Part shown: piece after piece, positions 1-9,681 of the stretch
Position numbering within the stretch: the stretch's first letter is position 1
How the letters are laid out: each line of letters starts with the position of its first letter
Source: an uncultured Sinobacteraceae bacterium
Lineage (GTDB): Bacteria; Pseudomonadota; Gammaproteobacteria; Steroidobacterales; Steroidobacteraceae
DNA: 45,743 nt
NCBI GenBank assembly: GCA_937902995.1
Contig: CALEKY010000095.1
Span: 1 to 45,743, forward strand
Direction of reading: 5' to 3'
Notes under the pieces: generated by a model
The model's input: the letters and a program-made list of their open reading frames with translations, nothing else
What the model was told of the DNA's origin: nothing
Database searches by the model: none
Position numbers and translations under genes: made by a program

Positions 1-34
1 CTTCAGCCTTCAACGAGCGAACGCTGTCCGCTCA

Positions 35-3000
35 TCAGAACTTCGCCCGCACCCCCATGTAGTACCGACGGCCGAGAATGTCCCCGTAGTAGATGGTCGG
101 GTACGACGGCTCTTCGTCCGTGAGATTCTCGATGCCTGCACGTAGCGTCAGATACGACGTGACGTCGTACTGAGCGCCGATGTTGTGCGTGTAGTTCGAG
201 CCGATGCGCGGATGCGCATTGTTCTCGATCGTCGCACCGACGGCGGCGAGCACGCTCGGCAGATAGCTCACGCCATACGTGACGCGCAGCGGTCCCCAGC
301 CATAGCGGACGTCGAAGCGCGCACGCCAGTCGGGTTGCTCGCCCGTGCCTTCGGTGCGCTCGCGGTCGACGCCGGTGACCGAGGTCTCGAGCTTCGAAAC
401 GTGCGTTGCCTCGAGATTGAGCTCGAGATTGCCGCCGCCGAGTGCAGTCGTGTAATTGATCTGATAGGTCTCGCCGCGGAACTGGATAGAGCCGGCATTG
501 AACGTGAGCGCGGAGCTTGCGATCACGTGTCCCTGGTCGTTGCGAACCGAGACCGCACAAATGTCTTCCGGTTGCACGACGCTGTCGAAGCACGTTGCGA
601 GGAAGTCCTGCGGCGTGAAGAACGACAGGCCGTTCTCCAGATCGATTTCGATCCGGTCGGCAATGATCGTGAGCCCGGGCACGAAGCTCGGCTGCAGCAC
701 GATGCCGTAGCTCAATGTGTCGGAGATCTCGTTCTTGAGCTTCGGATTGCCGCCGCGCGTCACCTGCGTGGTCGGGAAGTTTTCCGCGGGATCCTGGAAC
801 GAATCGAGCGGACCCCATTCCGGGTGCTGCGCAAACAGCGCTTCGCAGTTCGCGCGGCGAACTGCGGGGTTCGGTCCGGAGTTGATGCGATCGGCATCGC
901 ACGGATCGGCGAGGATCGCCTCGAGTCCGACAGTCGTCGGCGAATAGAGCTGCGCCAGATTCGGCGCGCGGAAATTGCGGCTGCGGGATACGCGCAGCAG
1001 CACGTCGTCCACCACGCGCCAACGCAGGCCTGCGCTCCAAACATTCTCGGAGCCCGCAGTGGAATGGTCGACGTAGCGGTACGCGCCGCTGAGATCGAGC
1101 GCTTGCACGCCCGGGAACGAGACATTGCCGCCCAAGATCGGCACGAGCAGCTCGGCCGAGAGCTCATCCGTGTAATACCCGGCCGACTGCGGTTGTTCGG
1201 GCACACCGAGCCGTCCGAGCCCGAGCTGATTCGCTTCGAGCGGCACGTAACTCGCACGCTCTGAACGATGTTCGTAGGCGACGCTGAATCCCACGTTGCC
1301 GGCGGGCAGCGAGAACAGCGTGCCGCCGAGCGTCGCGAGATAGTCCTCTTGCTCGTTCTCGTAATCGAGGCCGAACAGCGTGCTCACGTAATTGCGTGCC
1401 GCATCGCTGATGTTGCCGACGCCGAACGGATTGATGGGCGAGCACAAGGGATCGTCGTTGTCGGGCGACGCATCGGCGTTGATGGCGCACACGGGTGTGC
1501 CGTTCACGAGACGCGAGTCGATGGCGTTGTCGAAACGTTCTTGCCAGATGCCCCAGGTCCGCGTTGCGCCTTCGGTCTTCGCAAAGCTGGCCGACAAGCT
1601 CCAATAGAAATCGCGGTCGGCCGCGGTGAACTCGCCGTCGAGCGCGAGAACGCCTCGGTAGGTATCGAGCTCGCGAGTGCCGGTCTGGCTCGGCAGCAAG
1701 TCGGGGAACACTTTGGACAGCGTGACGGGCAGCGGTGCGCCGGCGGCCCAACCGAAGCCGGCTCCCGGCCCGAATATTCCTGATGTGTTCAAGAAGTTCA
1801 CGATCGCGTCGCGCACCTCGGGCGTGAGGAACGCATTGAGACCGGAGATCGTGATCGCGCCCGAGCCGGTATCGGCGGAGTTCAGGATCGTGTTGCTCAC
1901 GAATCCTGCGCGCGGATCCGTGCCTTCGACGTTCGAGTACAGAAGCTCGGTCGAGAGCTTGAGCGTCGGGGTCAGATCGTAATGACCGAGCACGTTGAAA
2001 CTGCGCCGTTCGACGCCGGCATACAGCGAGCCGAGATCGCGATAACGGTAGCCGTCGCCGCCGGAGGCGAACGGAATCGACGGACCGGCGCTCGGGAACG
2101 TGCCTGGATCGTATGGGACGAGCGCGGTGCCTGCGGCATTGAACTGCGCCGGAATGCCGGTGCCGGCGAATTGGTTATAGGGCACGCCATCGAGCGTGAT
2201 GAACGCGCGGTTCGGGAACGCGGCTGGATTCGGCGGCGCGAACAGCACGCCGGTCGTGTTGAATTCCCAGAAACGTGCATCGAGCACTTCCGCGACTGCG
2301 GGGATGCCGTCGTTCGGGCCCGTATCCGCAGGATTCGCGGATGTGACGCGGCCGAGCGCCGATCGACGACGCGCGTCGGTCAGCAACGGCTCGGTCTTCG
2401 ACCATTCGGCGTTGATCGCGATGTTGCCGCGGTCGGCGAAGTTCATGCCCCATGTGATGCGGGCATTGGAAACCGGATAGTCGTCTTCTTCCGAACGGCT
2501 GTATTGACCGTCGATCTCGAACCCTTCGAAATCGTCGCGCAGGATGTAATTGATGACTCCGCCCATCGCATCCGAGCCGTACACGGCGGCGCCGCCGCCT
2601 TGCACGATCTCGATGCGTTCGATCAGGCCGACCGGAATCACGTTCGTATCGACGACGGCGTCGTTCGTGCTGCCTTCGAGCACGCCGGGCACGCCGAAGC
2701 TGCTCGCGGTGCTCACGAAGCGGCGACCATTGACGAGCGTCAGGGTGCGGCCCGGACCGAGACCGAACAGCGAAGGAACCTGCTCGCCGCCGCCGGCGGT
2801 ATTGCTCGATCCGTCCGAGGGCCGGATCGGCAGCGAACGGTTGATTGCGGTCGTATCGTTCAGCAACTGACCGACCTGGACGAAGCCGCGGTCTGCAATC
2901 ACCTGTTGGCCGACGACGGTGATGGGTGCCGCCGTCTCCGTATCGGTACGCCGAATGCGTGAGCCTGTCACGACGACTTCCTCGACGCTCGATTCGGCGA

Positions 3001-3085
3001 CGTCCTGCGCATACGCAGCCGTCGCCAGTGTCGCGAAACTGGCACCGGCAAGAATTGGCCAGAGTCGAATTCGTTCGCTGCCCAT
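35..3085 (-). CDS. TonB-dependent outer-membrane receptor
   Basis: A 1016-residue outer-membrane receptor for TonB/ExbBD-energised uptake of a large substrate. Residues 1-27 look like a Sec signal peptide ending AAYAQ. A TonB-box-like EEVVVTGSR follows at about 35-43, then a plug domain containing the conserved VYGSDAMGGVINY stretch near 170-185. The remainder is a large beta-barrel ending in an aromatic residue (VRAKF), as barrel proteins usually do. I start at the ATG at 3085, which has GGGGAAATCA before it and opens the signal peptide; an in-frame extension to 3133 adds only non-signal residues. It is the last gene of a minus-strand peptidase/amino-acid cluster, 170 bases after the amidohydrolase, so it may also have its own promoter. 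Its neighbours suggest a peptide-like ligand, which is inference. No FecI/FecR pair lies beside it. Confidence 0.93.
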   Translation of the reverse strand: MGSERIRLWPILAGASFATLATAAYAQDVAESSVEEVVVTGSRIRRTDTETAAPITVVGQQVIADRGFVQVGQLLNDTTAINRSLPIRPSDGSSNTAGGGEQVPSLFGLGPGRTLTLVNGRRFVSTASSFGVPGVLEGSTNDAVVDTNVIPVGLIERIEIVQGGGAAVYGSDAMGGVINYILRDDFEGFEIDGQYSRSEEDDYPVSNARITWGMNFADRGNIAINAEWSKTEPLLTDARRRSALGRVTSANPADTGPNDGIPAVAEVLDARFWEFNTTGVLFAPPNPAAFPNRAFITLDGVPYNQFAGTGIPAQFNAAGTALVPYDPGTFPSAGPSIPFASGGDGYRYRDLGSLYAGVERRSFNVLGHYDLTPTLKLSTELLYSNVEGTDPRAGFVSNTILNSADTGSGAITISGLNAFLTPEVRDAIVNFLNTSGIFGPGAGFGWAAGAPLPVTLSKVFPDLLPSQTGTRELDTYRGVLALDGEFTAADRDFYWSLSASFAKTEGATRTWGIWQERFDNAIDSRLVNGTPVCAINADASPDNDDPLCSPINPFGVGNISDAARNYVSTLFGLDYENEQEDYLATLGGTLFSLPAGNVGFSVAYEHRSERASYVPLEANQLGLGRLGVPEQPQSAGYYTDELSAELLVPILGGNVSFPGVQALDLSGAYRYVDHSTAGSENVWSAGLRWRVVDDVLLRVSRSRNFRAPNLAQLYSPTTVGLEAILADPCDADRINSGPNPAVRRANCEALFAQHPEWGPLDSFQDPAENFPTTQVTRGGNPKLKNEISDTLSYGIVLQPSFVPGLTIIADRIEIDLENGLSFFTPQDFLATCFDSVVQPEDICAVSVRNDQGHVIASSALTFNAGSIQFRGETYQINYTTALGGGNLELNLEATHVSKLETSVTGVDRERTEGTGEQPDWRARFDVRYGWGPLRVTYGVSYLPSVLAAVGATIENNAHPRIGSNYTHNIGAQYDVTSYLTLRAGIENLTDEEPSYPTIYYGDILGRRYYMGVRAKF

Positions 3086-3255
3086 TGATTTCCCCGACGT
3101 TGTTATTGCGGCACACGGGCGGCCGCACGCCATAGAGCCTACGGCGGCGGTAGCGAATTTTCTCTGCGTTTTACGCGCAGAATGTGCGGGTCATGGGCTT
3201 TTTTATGTGCGAATGCGCGTCGCCTTGCATTCGTTATGCGGGCACCGCGGGTCGC

Positions 3256-5265
3256 TCATTTCGGCTTGCGGATTGCCGGCGGCGCAACAAACGGGCGGAT
3301 TCCGATCGCCTCGTAAAGCTCTGCGGGGAAGTACAGCGCGGCGTCTTTCATCACGAGCCGCGCGCGGCGGATCGCACTAATGTCGTGCGTCGGATCGCCG
3401 TCCAGGAGCACGAAATCGGCGCGCTTGCCGGGCTCGATGGTGCCGAGCTCCTGATCGCGGTGGAGATATTGCACGCAGCCCAACGTCGCGAGGCTCAGCA
3501 CCTCGTTCGACGGAATGCCTGCCTGCGCAAAGAGCTCGAGCTCGCGCAGCACGGTGAAGCCCGTGCCGTCGTCGGTGCCCGGCAGCAACCGAATGCCGGA
3601 CGCGTACAACCGGCCGATCAGCTCCATGAGCTTGGCGAAAGAGCGCTCGTAGATTCGTTCGTGCTCGCGCGATTCGAAATTCACGAACGAGCGGCGCCGG
3701 TAACGCTGATAACCGATCGGCGTGTGATCGAGATAGGGCGCATCGCCGGCATTCACTTTCCCGGCTCGGCTGAGCATCAGGCGCTCGAGGATGACGATCG
3801 TCGGTTCGAGCGCCGTGCCGCGCGACTTCATGAGCTCGATGGTCGCGCGCACGCGCTCGCTCGATAGATCGAGATCGGCCATGCGCTCGCCGAGCGCGGT
3901 CAATCGTAGCGGCGTGCGCGTGTCGTCGCCGGGACCGATCAACCAGCCGAGCGCGAGCTGATTGAGATGATTGATCTCGTCGTACCCGTCGCGAATCGCG
4001 CGATCGGGCGACATGAATGCGGGCACGTGTCCGCTCACGCGCAGACCGAGTTTGTGCGCTTCGGCTGCAATAGGAGCGACCCATTCCGGATTCATCGAGT
4101 TGTAGATCTTGATCTGACGATAGCCGCGGTTGGCGTACCAGCGCACGCTGTCGAGCGCATCTTCGAGCGAATCGGCGATGCGTCCGTAGCGGGCGGAATA
4201 GGGACTGCGGCCTTCGAGGAATCCGGCACGGACGACGCGCGGTCCGGGTAAAAGGCCGCTGTCCAGCTTTTCGACGAGTCGCAAGAGCTCATCGTTGGAA
4301 TTGCCGACATCGCGCACGTTCGTGACGCCCGCGGCTAGATAGAACACGCCGCTCCAGCCGGTGATGTGCGCATGCATGTCGTGCAGGCCGGGAATCAACG
4401 TGCCGCCTTCGCCGTCGATGGCGTGCTCGTCGTCGTGTGCGTCGTTCGGATCGAACGGCTGAATGCTCGCGATACGATCGCGGAAGACGACGACCGAGAC
4501 GGGCGGCCCGAGACGCCGCTCGACGGGATCGAATATGCGCACGTTGCGGATACGAAGCGGCGTGTCGAAACGATGCGCGGTTTGTTTCTGTACGCGTTCG
4601 AGCTGCTCGAGCTCTAGTTTGCCGACCTGATCGATCAGCTCGCGTGCATGCTTTTCGTAGCCTGCACGAACGGTCGCCGTCGTCGGCAGATCGACGGTGG
4701 CGAACAAATTGCCCGAGCGGTCGAGGAAGACGATGTCGGGCGTGAGGTTGACGCCGGTGAGCATGTAGCCCGTCACTTGCGTATCGCCGATCGTCAGCTC
4801 GCGTACGGCTTCGAGCCTGAGTTTTCCTGCTGGCAGCGCTTCAAGCGTGTTGTTCTGGGCTTGTGTCAACGCGCGCGCATACAGCCCGATACTCCACGGG
4901 CTGGCATCGTTGGCGACGTACAGCTTGTTCTGTGCAAGGACGGATCGTCCTCGATCCGCCTGGCTTTCCCATGTGGCGGTGTTGCCTTTGCGTTCGAACC
5001 GCTCGGCGACACGGCCGCCGAACGCCGTCGTGCCGTCGATCGACCACGCGATCGGCAACGCATCGTCGCCGAGCACGATGCGCTCGCTCAGCTTGGGGCC
5101 TCGGCCGTTGTTGTCGACGGCGTATCGAATCGTGACCGTGTCTCCGTCGCGAACGGCGTCGAGCGAGCCGACGATTTCGGATTCGGCGACGACGCTGAAG
5201 CGCTCGCTGGTGGCGCCCCATGCCCAGGACGCAACGAGCGCGGTGCAGAGGAAAAGCGTACGCAT
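3256..5265 (-). CDS. Secreted amidohydrolase-superfamily metal-dependent hydrolase
   Basis: A 669-residue protein with a signal peptide (MRTLFLCTALVASWAWGA) and a C-terminal amidohydrolase domain of the imidazolonepropionase/Xaa-Pro dipeptidase-like type. The metal-binding HxH is visible as HDMHAH at about residues 295-300. Further ligand motifs follow: SGH, then EINH, and later GTDDGTGF carrying the catalytic aspartate. The C terminus has the usual GTIEPGKRADFVLLDGDP motif that closes the composite beta-sandwich. The first 230 residues are an extra domain I do not recognise. The ATG at 5265 overlaps the stop of the upstream peptidase gene as TGATG, indicating translational coupling. It probably hydrolyses a cyclic amide or a dipeptide released by the neighbouring peptidases; the substrate cannot be read from the sequence. 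Confidence 0.9.
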   Translation of the reverse strand: MRTLFLCTALVASWAWGATSERFSVVAESEIVGSLDAVRDGDTVTIRYAVDNNGRGPKLSERIVLGDDALPIAWSIDGTTAFGGRVAERFERKGNTATWESQADRGRSVLAQNKLYVANDASPWSIGLYARALTQAQNNTLEALPAGKLRLEAVRELTIGDTQVTGYMLTGVNLTPDIVFLDRSGNLFATVDLPTTATVRAGYEKHARELIDQVGKLELEQLERVQKQTAHRFDTPLRIRNVRIFDPVERRLGPPVSVVVFRDRIASIQPFDPNDAHDDEHAIDGEGGTLIPGLHDMHAHITGWSGVFYLAAGVTNVRDVGNSNDELLRLVEKLDSGLLPGPRVVRAGFLEGRSPYSARYGRIADSLEDALDSVRWYANRGYRQIKIYNSMNPEWVAPIAAEAHKLGLRVSGHVPAFMSPDRAIRDGYDEINHLNQLALGWLIGPGDDTRTPLRLTALGERMADLDLSSERVRATIELMKSRGTALEPTIVILERLMLSRAGKVNAGDAPYLDHTPIGYQRYRRRSFVNFESREHERIYERSFAKLMELIGRLYASGIRLLPGTDDGTGFTVLRELELFAQAGIPSNEVLSLATLGCVQYLHRDQELGTIEPGKRADFVLLDGDPTHDISAIRRARLVMKDAALYFPAELYEAIGIRPFVAPPAIRKPK

Positions 5266-6983
5266 CAGAGCTTGCACTGACTGTCTTTCACGCCGGGAAC
5301 GCGTTCCCAATGGAAGCTGTCGATGGGCTCGCCGCGCGGAACGTAGCTGATCGGAATATCGACACCGTCGCGCCGTACGGTGAGATGCATCGCCAGCGAT
5401 TCATCGCGTTGCACTTGCAGCACATCGTCGTTCGCGACGACGAGATCGCCTTCGCGCAATCCAGCCTTCTCGGCGGCAGAACCTGGGACGAGGCCGCGAA
5501 CGATCTTCGGCTCGCCGCGCAACGACGCATGATCGAAGCCGAGCTCGTACGGCCGGTCTTTGTGCGGGGCGGGGCGCAAGCACGGCGCGAAGGAGTTGGG
5601 CGGCGGAACGAGCAGCTTGCCCGAGCGCATCGCTTCGAAGTCTTCGCGCGTCGTTGTGCTGCCGAGCTCGGCGGAGACCAAGCCGAGCCAATCGGGAATG
5701 CCGTAGGTCTTGCCGGAACGCTGTCGCTCGTACATCGCCAACACGACGTCGTCGAGGCTGCGCTTGCCTGCGGAACGGGCACGAATTTTCGCGTCGACGA
5801 TTGCGAGATACATGAAGCCGCGCCCGTAGGGCACGCGTTGCGCACTCCAATCGTTCCAGAAATGTTTGGCGGCTTCTTCGTTGCTCGCGTCGCGGTACGG
5901 GTTCGTGTAGTAACCCGCTGCGCGTTCGTTGATCTCTTCCAAGAACCGATCGACGGACAGCACGCCGGCGCGATGCGACAAGAGCAACGAATAGAACTCT
6001 GCGGCGCCTTCCGTGTACCAGGCGATGTCGCCGTGCTCGCCTTGCATCGACGGCCAGTTGTGGGCCATCTCATGCGCGAGCAGGCTCTGCAGGTTTGCCG
6101 TCGTCGGCGCCGTCGCTTCGTTCCAGCCGAACATGAACGATTGCGGCAGCGCCGTGCCGCCGCCATCGCGATGCGGATTGTGGCGAATGAATACGCGATA
6201 CGGTTTGCCTTCGTCGCGAAAGAACTTGGACATCCAGTCGTACAGCGACTTCACGCCGCTGGCGAGCTCGGCGATGTCGAACGGCGGGTCGGTCAGCCAA
6301 TAGATCCCGAAGTCCGGCGAGTCGGTCGGCGGATAGCGCTTGAGCGGTCCGGCGGCATAGAAAATGAAAGCCAGGCGTGTCGCGGGACCGGCGGTATCGA
6401 TGTCGCCTTCGCCGAGGCTCGTCACTGCGCGCGAGCCCGGAGGCATGTCCGACAGATCCCATTTCAAGTGCAAGCGATACGGTTGCTCGCCGTCCGGCAA
6501 CGGCAAGAACGTAATGCCTGCACCGAACATTCCGCCCGCTTCTTCGCGCAAGTCGAACAGCGGCCCGGTGCGCGTGTTCGCATCGACGACGCGGGGCGGC
6601 GCTTTGAAGGAAACGTGCACATCGCCCGACGTCGCGCGTTGGATGCGCCACCGGCGGTACGTGCCGGTCGGCGTCGGTGCTTCATCCTCCAACTCCAGCG
6701 GCAGTTCCCCAGCACCGTCACGTGCCGAGATCGCGTTGCCGTCGTACCGTGCGGTCGGAATCGACACGATGACGAGCGGCATGCGGAGCAGCGTGCCGCC
6801 GGCCTCGACGTTCGGCGATTGCAAGTGCAGCTCGCCCGCAACGTAGTCCACGCGGCCATCCGTCACGTGCGGTTTCAGGTGCAGCTCGAGTTTCGGCGGC
6901 GCGCCATCCTGCGCATGCGCTGAAAACGACAGCGACAGGAAGAGAACGGCGGCGAACAGCGTGCGGAATCGGTCGATGTTCAT
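5265..6983 (-). CDS. Secreted M61/M1-like zinc metallopeptidase with PDZ domain
   Basis: A 572-residue peptidase with an N-terminal signal peptide cleaved after about SAHAQ (residue 25). The zinc site is HEMAHNW at 304-310 (H304, E305, H308), and E325 in WYTEGAAEF is the likely third ligand, in the gluzincin pattern of families M1 and M61. A PDZ-like domain lies near 480-560 (GLVPGSAAEKAGLREGD), an arrangement typical of M61 glycyl aminopeptidase relatives. The N-terminal 200 residues resemble the beta-rich domain of that family. The start is 7 bases after the upstream carboxypeptidase stop, and the stop overlaps the amidohydrolase start. It probably acts in the periplasm on peptides. M61 rather than M1 is my preference because of the PDZ domain. 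Confidence 0.88.
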   Translation of the reverse strand: MNIDRFRTLFAAVLFLSLSFSAHAQDGAPPKLELHLKPHVTDGRVDYVAGELHLQSPNVEAGGTLLRMPLVIVSIPTARYDGNAISARDGAGELPLELEDEAPTPTGTYRRWRIQRATSGDVHVSFKAPPRVVDANTRTGPLFDLREEAGGMFGAGITFLPLPDGEQPYRLHLKWDLSDMPPGSRAVTSLGEGDIDTAGPATRLAFIFYAAGPLKRYPPTDSPDFGIYWLTDPPFDIAELASGVKSLYDWMSKFFRDEGKPYRVFIRHNPHRDGGGTALPQSFMFGWNEATAPTTANLQSLLAHEMAHNWPSMQGEHGDIAWYTEGAAEFYSLLLSHRAGVLSVDRFLEEINERAAGYYTNPYRDASNEEAAKHFWNDWSAQRVPYGRGFMYLAIVDAKIRARSAGKRSLDDVVLAMYERQRSGKTYGIPDWLGLVSAELGSTTTREDFEAMRSGKLLVPPPNSFAPCLRPAPHKDRPYELGFDHASLRGEPKIVRGLVPGSAAEKAGLREGDLVVANDDVLQVQRDESLAMHLTVRRDGVDIPISYVPRGEPIDSFHWERVPGVKDSQCKL

Positions 6984-6989
6984 GTCATT

Positions 6990-8507
6990 TCATCGCGAGG
7001 GCGTATGCGCGAGCACGAACTTGCGCACGACATCGTTGAAACGAGGCAGGTTCTCCTCGCCGTCGAACGGCGAATGTCCCGCAACGAACGAGGTGATCTG
7101 TACGCGTTCCGGCGCAATGCCGGAATGCGCGAATGCGTAACGCGGCGCGAGCACGGGTACGGCCAAGTCGTAATAGCCGCCGAGCAACAGCACGCGGGCT
7201 TGCGGTTTCTCTTCGAGTAGCTTCGTCACGTTGACGGTCGGATTGACGTAGTACTGCGGCGGCCAGGCCGGTCCTCGCCAGTCCCAGCGGAAGTTCACAT
7301 CGAGCGTCAGCGACAGATAGTCGCGCTCCGTGTCGACGCCGAGCTGTTCCGAGAAATATTTCTTGATCGGCTCGGACTTGATCACGTTCGAGCCGCGCAG
7401 GCCGAGCGCAGGATCGTCCGCGCCGGCAGGGCGCGAAGCATCTCTCTGCATCGGTTTCGGCGCCGTGACCCGCATGTCGAGCCGGCCGACGATCTTGTTC
7501 TCGTCTGCCAGCAGGGTATTGAGGAACTGCTCGCTGTCGATTCGCAGGTTCGCCGCCTCGATGGTCGCGGCCGGTAACCCGATCAACTCCGACATCCGCT
7601 GCGCAATGCGCTTGCGCTCCGCAGGCGGCAACGTGTTGCCTTGAAGGAGCGCAGCTGCGTATTCGGTTTGCGCGAACTTGGCTGCCGTTTCGAAATGTTG
7701 ATCGACCGTTCGTCCGGCTCGATCGATCCGGTTGTGATACCACGCACCGGCTGCAAGCGTCGGCAGCTCGAAGATGTACGGCAGCTCGTTGCCGGGTGCC
7801 GAGGCGCTTGCGCTCGCATCGAGCAGCGGGGAAATGAAGATCAGGCCGGCGATCTCGAGATCTTTCAGATGCGGTGCGCTCATGGCCAGGCGAAAACCGC
7901 CGTAGCTTTCGCCGGCAATGAACACGGGCGATTGCGTGCGACCGCGTTGATTCAGCCAGGTGCGGATGAACGTCACGACCGCTTGTGCATCGCCTTGCGG
8001 ATTCCAGTAGCGCGATGCATCGCCGTCCGGACGCACCCGGCTGAAGCCCGTGCCGACCGGATCGATGAACACGATATCCGCAACGTCGATGAGACTGTGC
8101 TCGTTGGGAACGATGCGGCGCGCCTCGCCCGAATCGTGACTCCAGCGCCGCGGACCGAAGGCGCCGAAATGCAGCGGCGACGAAGACGCGCCGGGACCGC
8201 CATTGAAGGCGAACAGGACAGGACGCCGCGCAACGTCGTGTTTGCCGAGCAGCACATAGCACGTCGCCGAGATCGTTGCTTGCGTCTTGCCTTCGTCATC
8301 GACGAGCGGCATTTCGACGAAGCTCGCTTCGTATCGGAGCTCGCGGCCGTCCACGCGCACGGAATGACGGGTTGCCGGCGGCGCGAGCAGCGGCTCGTCG
8401 GTCGTCATGTCCGCCGTCAGCTCGAGCGCAATCGACGGCAACGCGACGAGCAGCGCCGCTGCCGCCAACCACCCGAGACGAAGGCCACTAAGATTTCGCT
8501 TTGACAT
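6990..8507 (-). CDS. S10-family serine carboxypeptidase (first copy)
   Basis: A 505-residue alpha/beta-hydrolase peptidase of family S10. The oxyanion-hole motif FNGGPGASSS is near residues 101-110, the nucleophile S201 sits in GESYGGFR, the acid is probably the aspartate in GGYYDLAVP, and the catalytic histidine is in AGHSPFDGEENLP near the C terminus. A hydrophobic signal segment (LGWLAAAALLVALPSIA) occupies about residues 11-27. I chose the ATG at 8507, which opens this signal; it overlaps the end of the aminotransferase gene by 20 bases. Family members remove C-terminal residues from peptides. It is paralogous to the carboxypeptidase at 13136-14629 on the other arm of the locus. Confidence 0.92.
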   Translation of the reverse strand: MSKRNLSGLRLGWLAAAALLVALPSIALELTADMTTDEPLLAPPATRHSVRVDGRELRYEASFVEMPLVDDEGKTQATISATCYVLLGKHDVARRPVLFAFNGGPGASSSPLHFGAFGPRRWSHDSGEARRIVPNEHSLIDVADIVFIDPVGTGFSRVRPDGDASRYWNPQGDAQAVVTFIRTWLNQRGRTQSPVFIAGESYGGFRLAMSAPHLKDLEIAGLIFISPLLDASASASAPGNELPYIFELPTLAAGAWYHNRIDRAGRTVDQHFETAAKFAQTEYAAALLQGNTLPPAERKRIAQRMSELIGLPAATIEAANLRIDSEQFLNTLLADENKIVGRLDMRVTAPKPMQRDASRPAGADDPALGLRGSNVIKSEPIKKYFSEQLGVDTERDYLSLTLDVNFRWDWRGPAWPPQYYVNPTVNVTKLLEEKPQARVLLLGGYYDLAVPVLAPRYAFAHSGIAPERVQITSFVAGHSPFDGEENLPRFNDVVRKFVLAHTPSR

Positions 8508-9678
8508 CGCTGCAATACGTACGCAAGGCCTCGGCAAAGCGCTCGAATCCGGATTTCACCTCCTCGGTTCGTTGTCCGTAGCCGAGTCGCAGATAGCCCG
8601 GTGCGCCGAAGAAATCGCCCGGCGCGAGCGCGATTTGAGCGTGATCCCACATCCAGGCCGCAAGCGCTCGCGTGTCGTTCGTACGGGGCAGACGCGGAAA
8701 GTACATGTTGCCGTGAACGGGCGGCAAACCCTCCAAGAGACCCTCGCTGACGAGCGCTTCGCTGATCGGCCGTACGACCGCGAGATTGTTCGCGAGCAGC
8801 GATTGCCAGAATCGTTCGTAGAGCGGCAGCTCGCTGAAGATGAGCGCCGCGATGCCGTGGGTCAGTTTCGAGGAACCCGACTCGAGATCGGCGTAGATCG
8901 GGCGGATGCGCCGCAAGATCGGTTCCGAAGCAATGATCCAGCCGCAGCGCAGCGCGTGCAGCCCATAGACCTTGGTCAGGCTGCTGATGCTGATGAAGCA
9001 GGGATCCAGCTTTGCAGCCGGTCCGCTGCGTTCGGGTGGGGGCACGAAATCGCCGTATACCTCGTCGACGAGCACGGGAATGCCCGCGCGATTCGCGACC
9101 GCGGCGATTGCGCGCAGCGACTCGTCGTCGAGATACGCGCCGGACGGATTGTGCGCATTGGTCAGGACGATGAGGCGCGTTTGCGGCGTCAGCGCCTTGG
9201 CGAGGCGCTCGGGGTCGATGGCGAACGTGCCCGGTTCGCGTCGAAAGTGCGTGACGTGCGCGCCGCGATATGCCGCAAGACGCGAGAGCAGGTCGAAGTG
9301 CGGTGTTTCGATTGCGACATGCGCGCCCGGCTCGAGAAACGCCGCATAGACATGACTGATGGCGGCCGTGCATCCCGAGGTCGTCAGGATCGATCGCTCG
9401 TCGACACTGTAGCGCTTGGCGATTGCCGAAATGAGCAGCGGACTGCCGTACCCGAACGTGCTCGGGAAACGCTCCGTGTAGTCGTCGTGCAACGCGCGTC
9501 GGGCGTGCAGTTGAATCAGCTCGCTGGGCTCCTGCATCGTGCTGTCGAACAAGAGCGTCGCGTGATGATTGCCGCGCAACGACTCGGCCAGCTCGCGATA
9601 CCACGAGACGTAGTTCGTATTCGAGAACAGCGCCGTGCCGGACAGCGGAGGCGAGCTCGTCTTGGTCTGAACGCGCAT
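8488..9678 (-). CDS. PLP-dependent class I/II aminotransferase
   Basis: A 396-residue fold-type I PLP enzyme with no signal peptide, so cytoplasmic. The cofactor lysine is K236 in SSLTKVYGLHALRCGW. N177 (NAHNPSG), D205 and Y208 (VDEVYGDF) are the usual cofactor contacts, and an arginine in YLRLGYG near the C terminus is the likely substrate-carboxylate ligand. Length and motifs fit aspartate/aromatic/kynurenine-type aminotransferases; I cannot choose the amino acid. It starts 3 bases after the stop of the ornithine-cyclodeaminase-like gene and overlaps the carboxypeptidase gene by 20 bases, so it is firmly within the operon. The likely role is transamination of amino acids delivered by the permease. 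Confidence 0.9.
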   Translation of the reverse strand: MRVQTKTSSPPLSGTALFSNTNYVSWYRELAESLRGNHHATLLFDSTMQEPSELIQLHARRALHDDYTERFPSTFGYGSPLLISAIAKRYSVDERSILTTSGCTAAISHVYAAFLEPGAHVAIETPHFDLLSRLAAYRGAHVTHFRREPGTFAIDPERLAKALTPQTRLIVLTNAHNPSGAYLDDESLRAIAAVANRAGIPVLVDEVYGDFVPPPERSGPAAKLDPCFISISSLTKVYGLHALRCGWIIASEPILRRIRPIYADLESGSSKLTHGIAALIFSELPLYERFWQSLLANNLAVVRPISEALVSEGLLEGLPPVHGNMYFPRLPRTNDTRALAAWMWDHAQIALAPGDFFGAPGYLRLGYGQRTEEVKSGFERFAEALRTYCSDVKAKS

Positions 9679-9681
9679 CGA

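Noticed and set aside
185..1264. A 359-codon open frame on the plus strand
   Set aside because: Antisense to the TonB-receptor barrel, with composition bias typical of shadow frames and no recognisable motif.
5220..6923. A 567-codon open frame on the plus strand
   Set aside because: It is wholly antisense to the signal-bearing M61-like peptidase gene, is arginine/alanine-rich, and has no domain. It arises from GC-rich codon structure.
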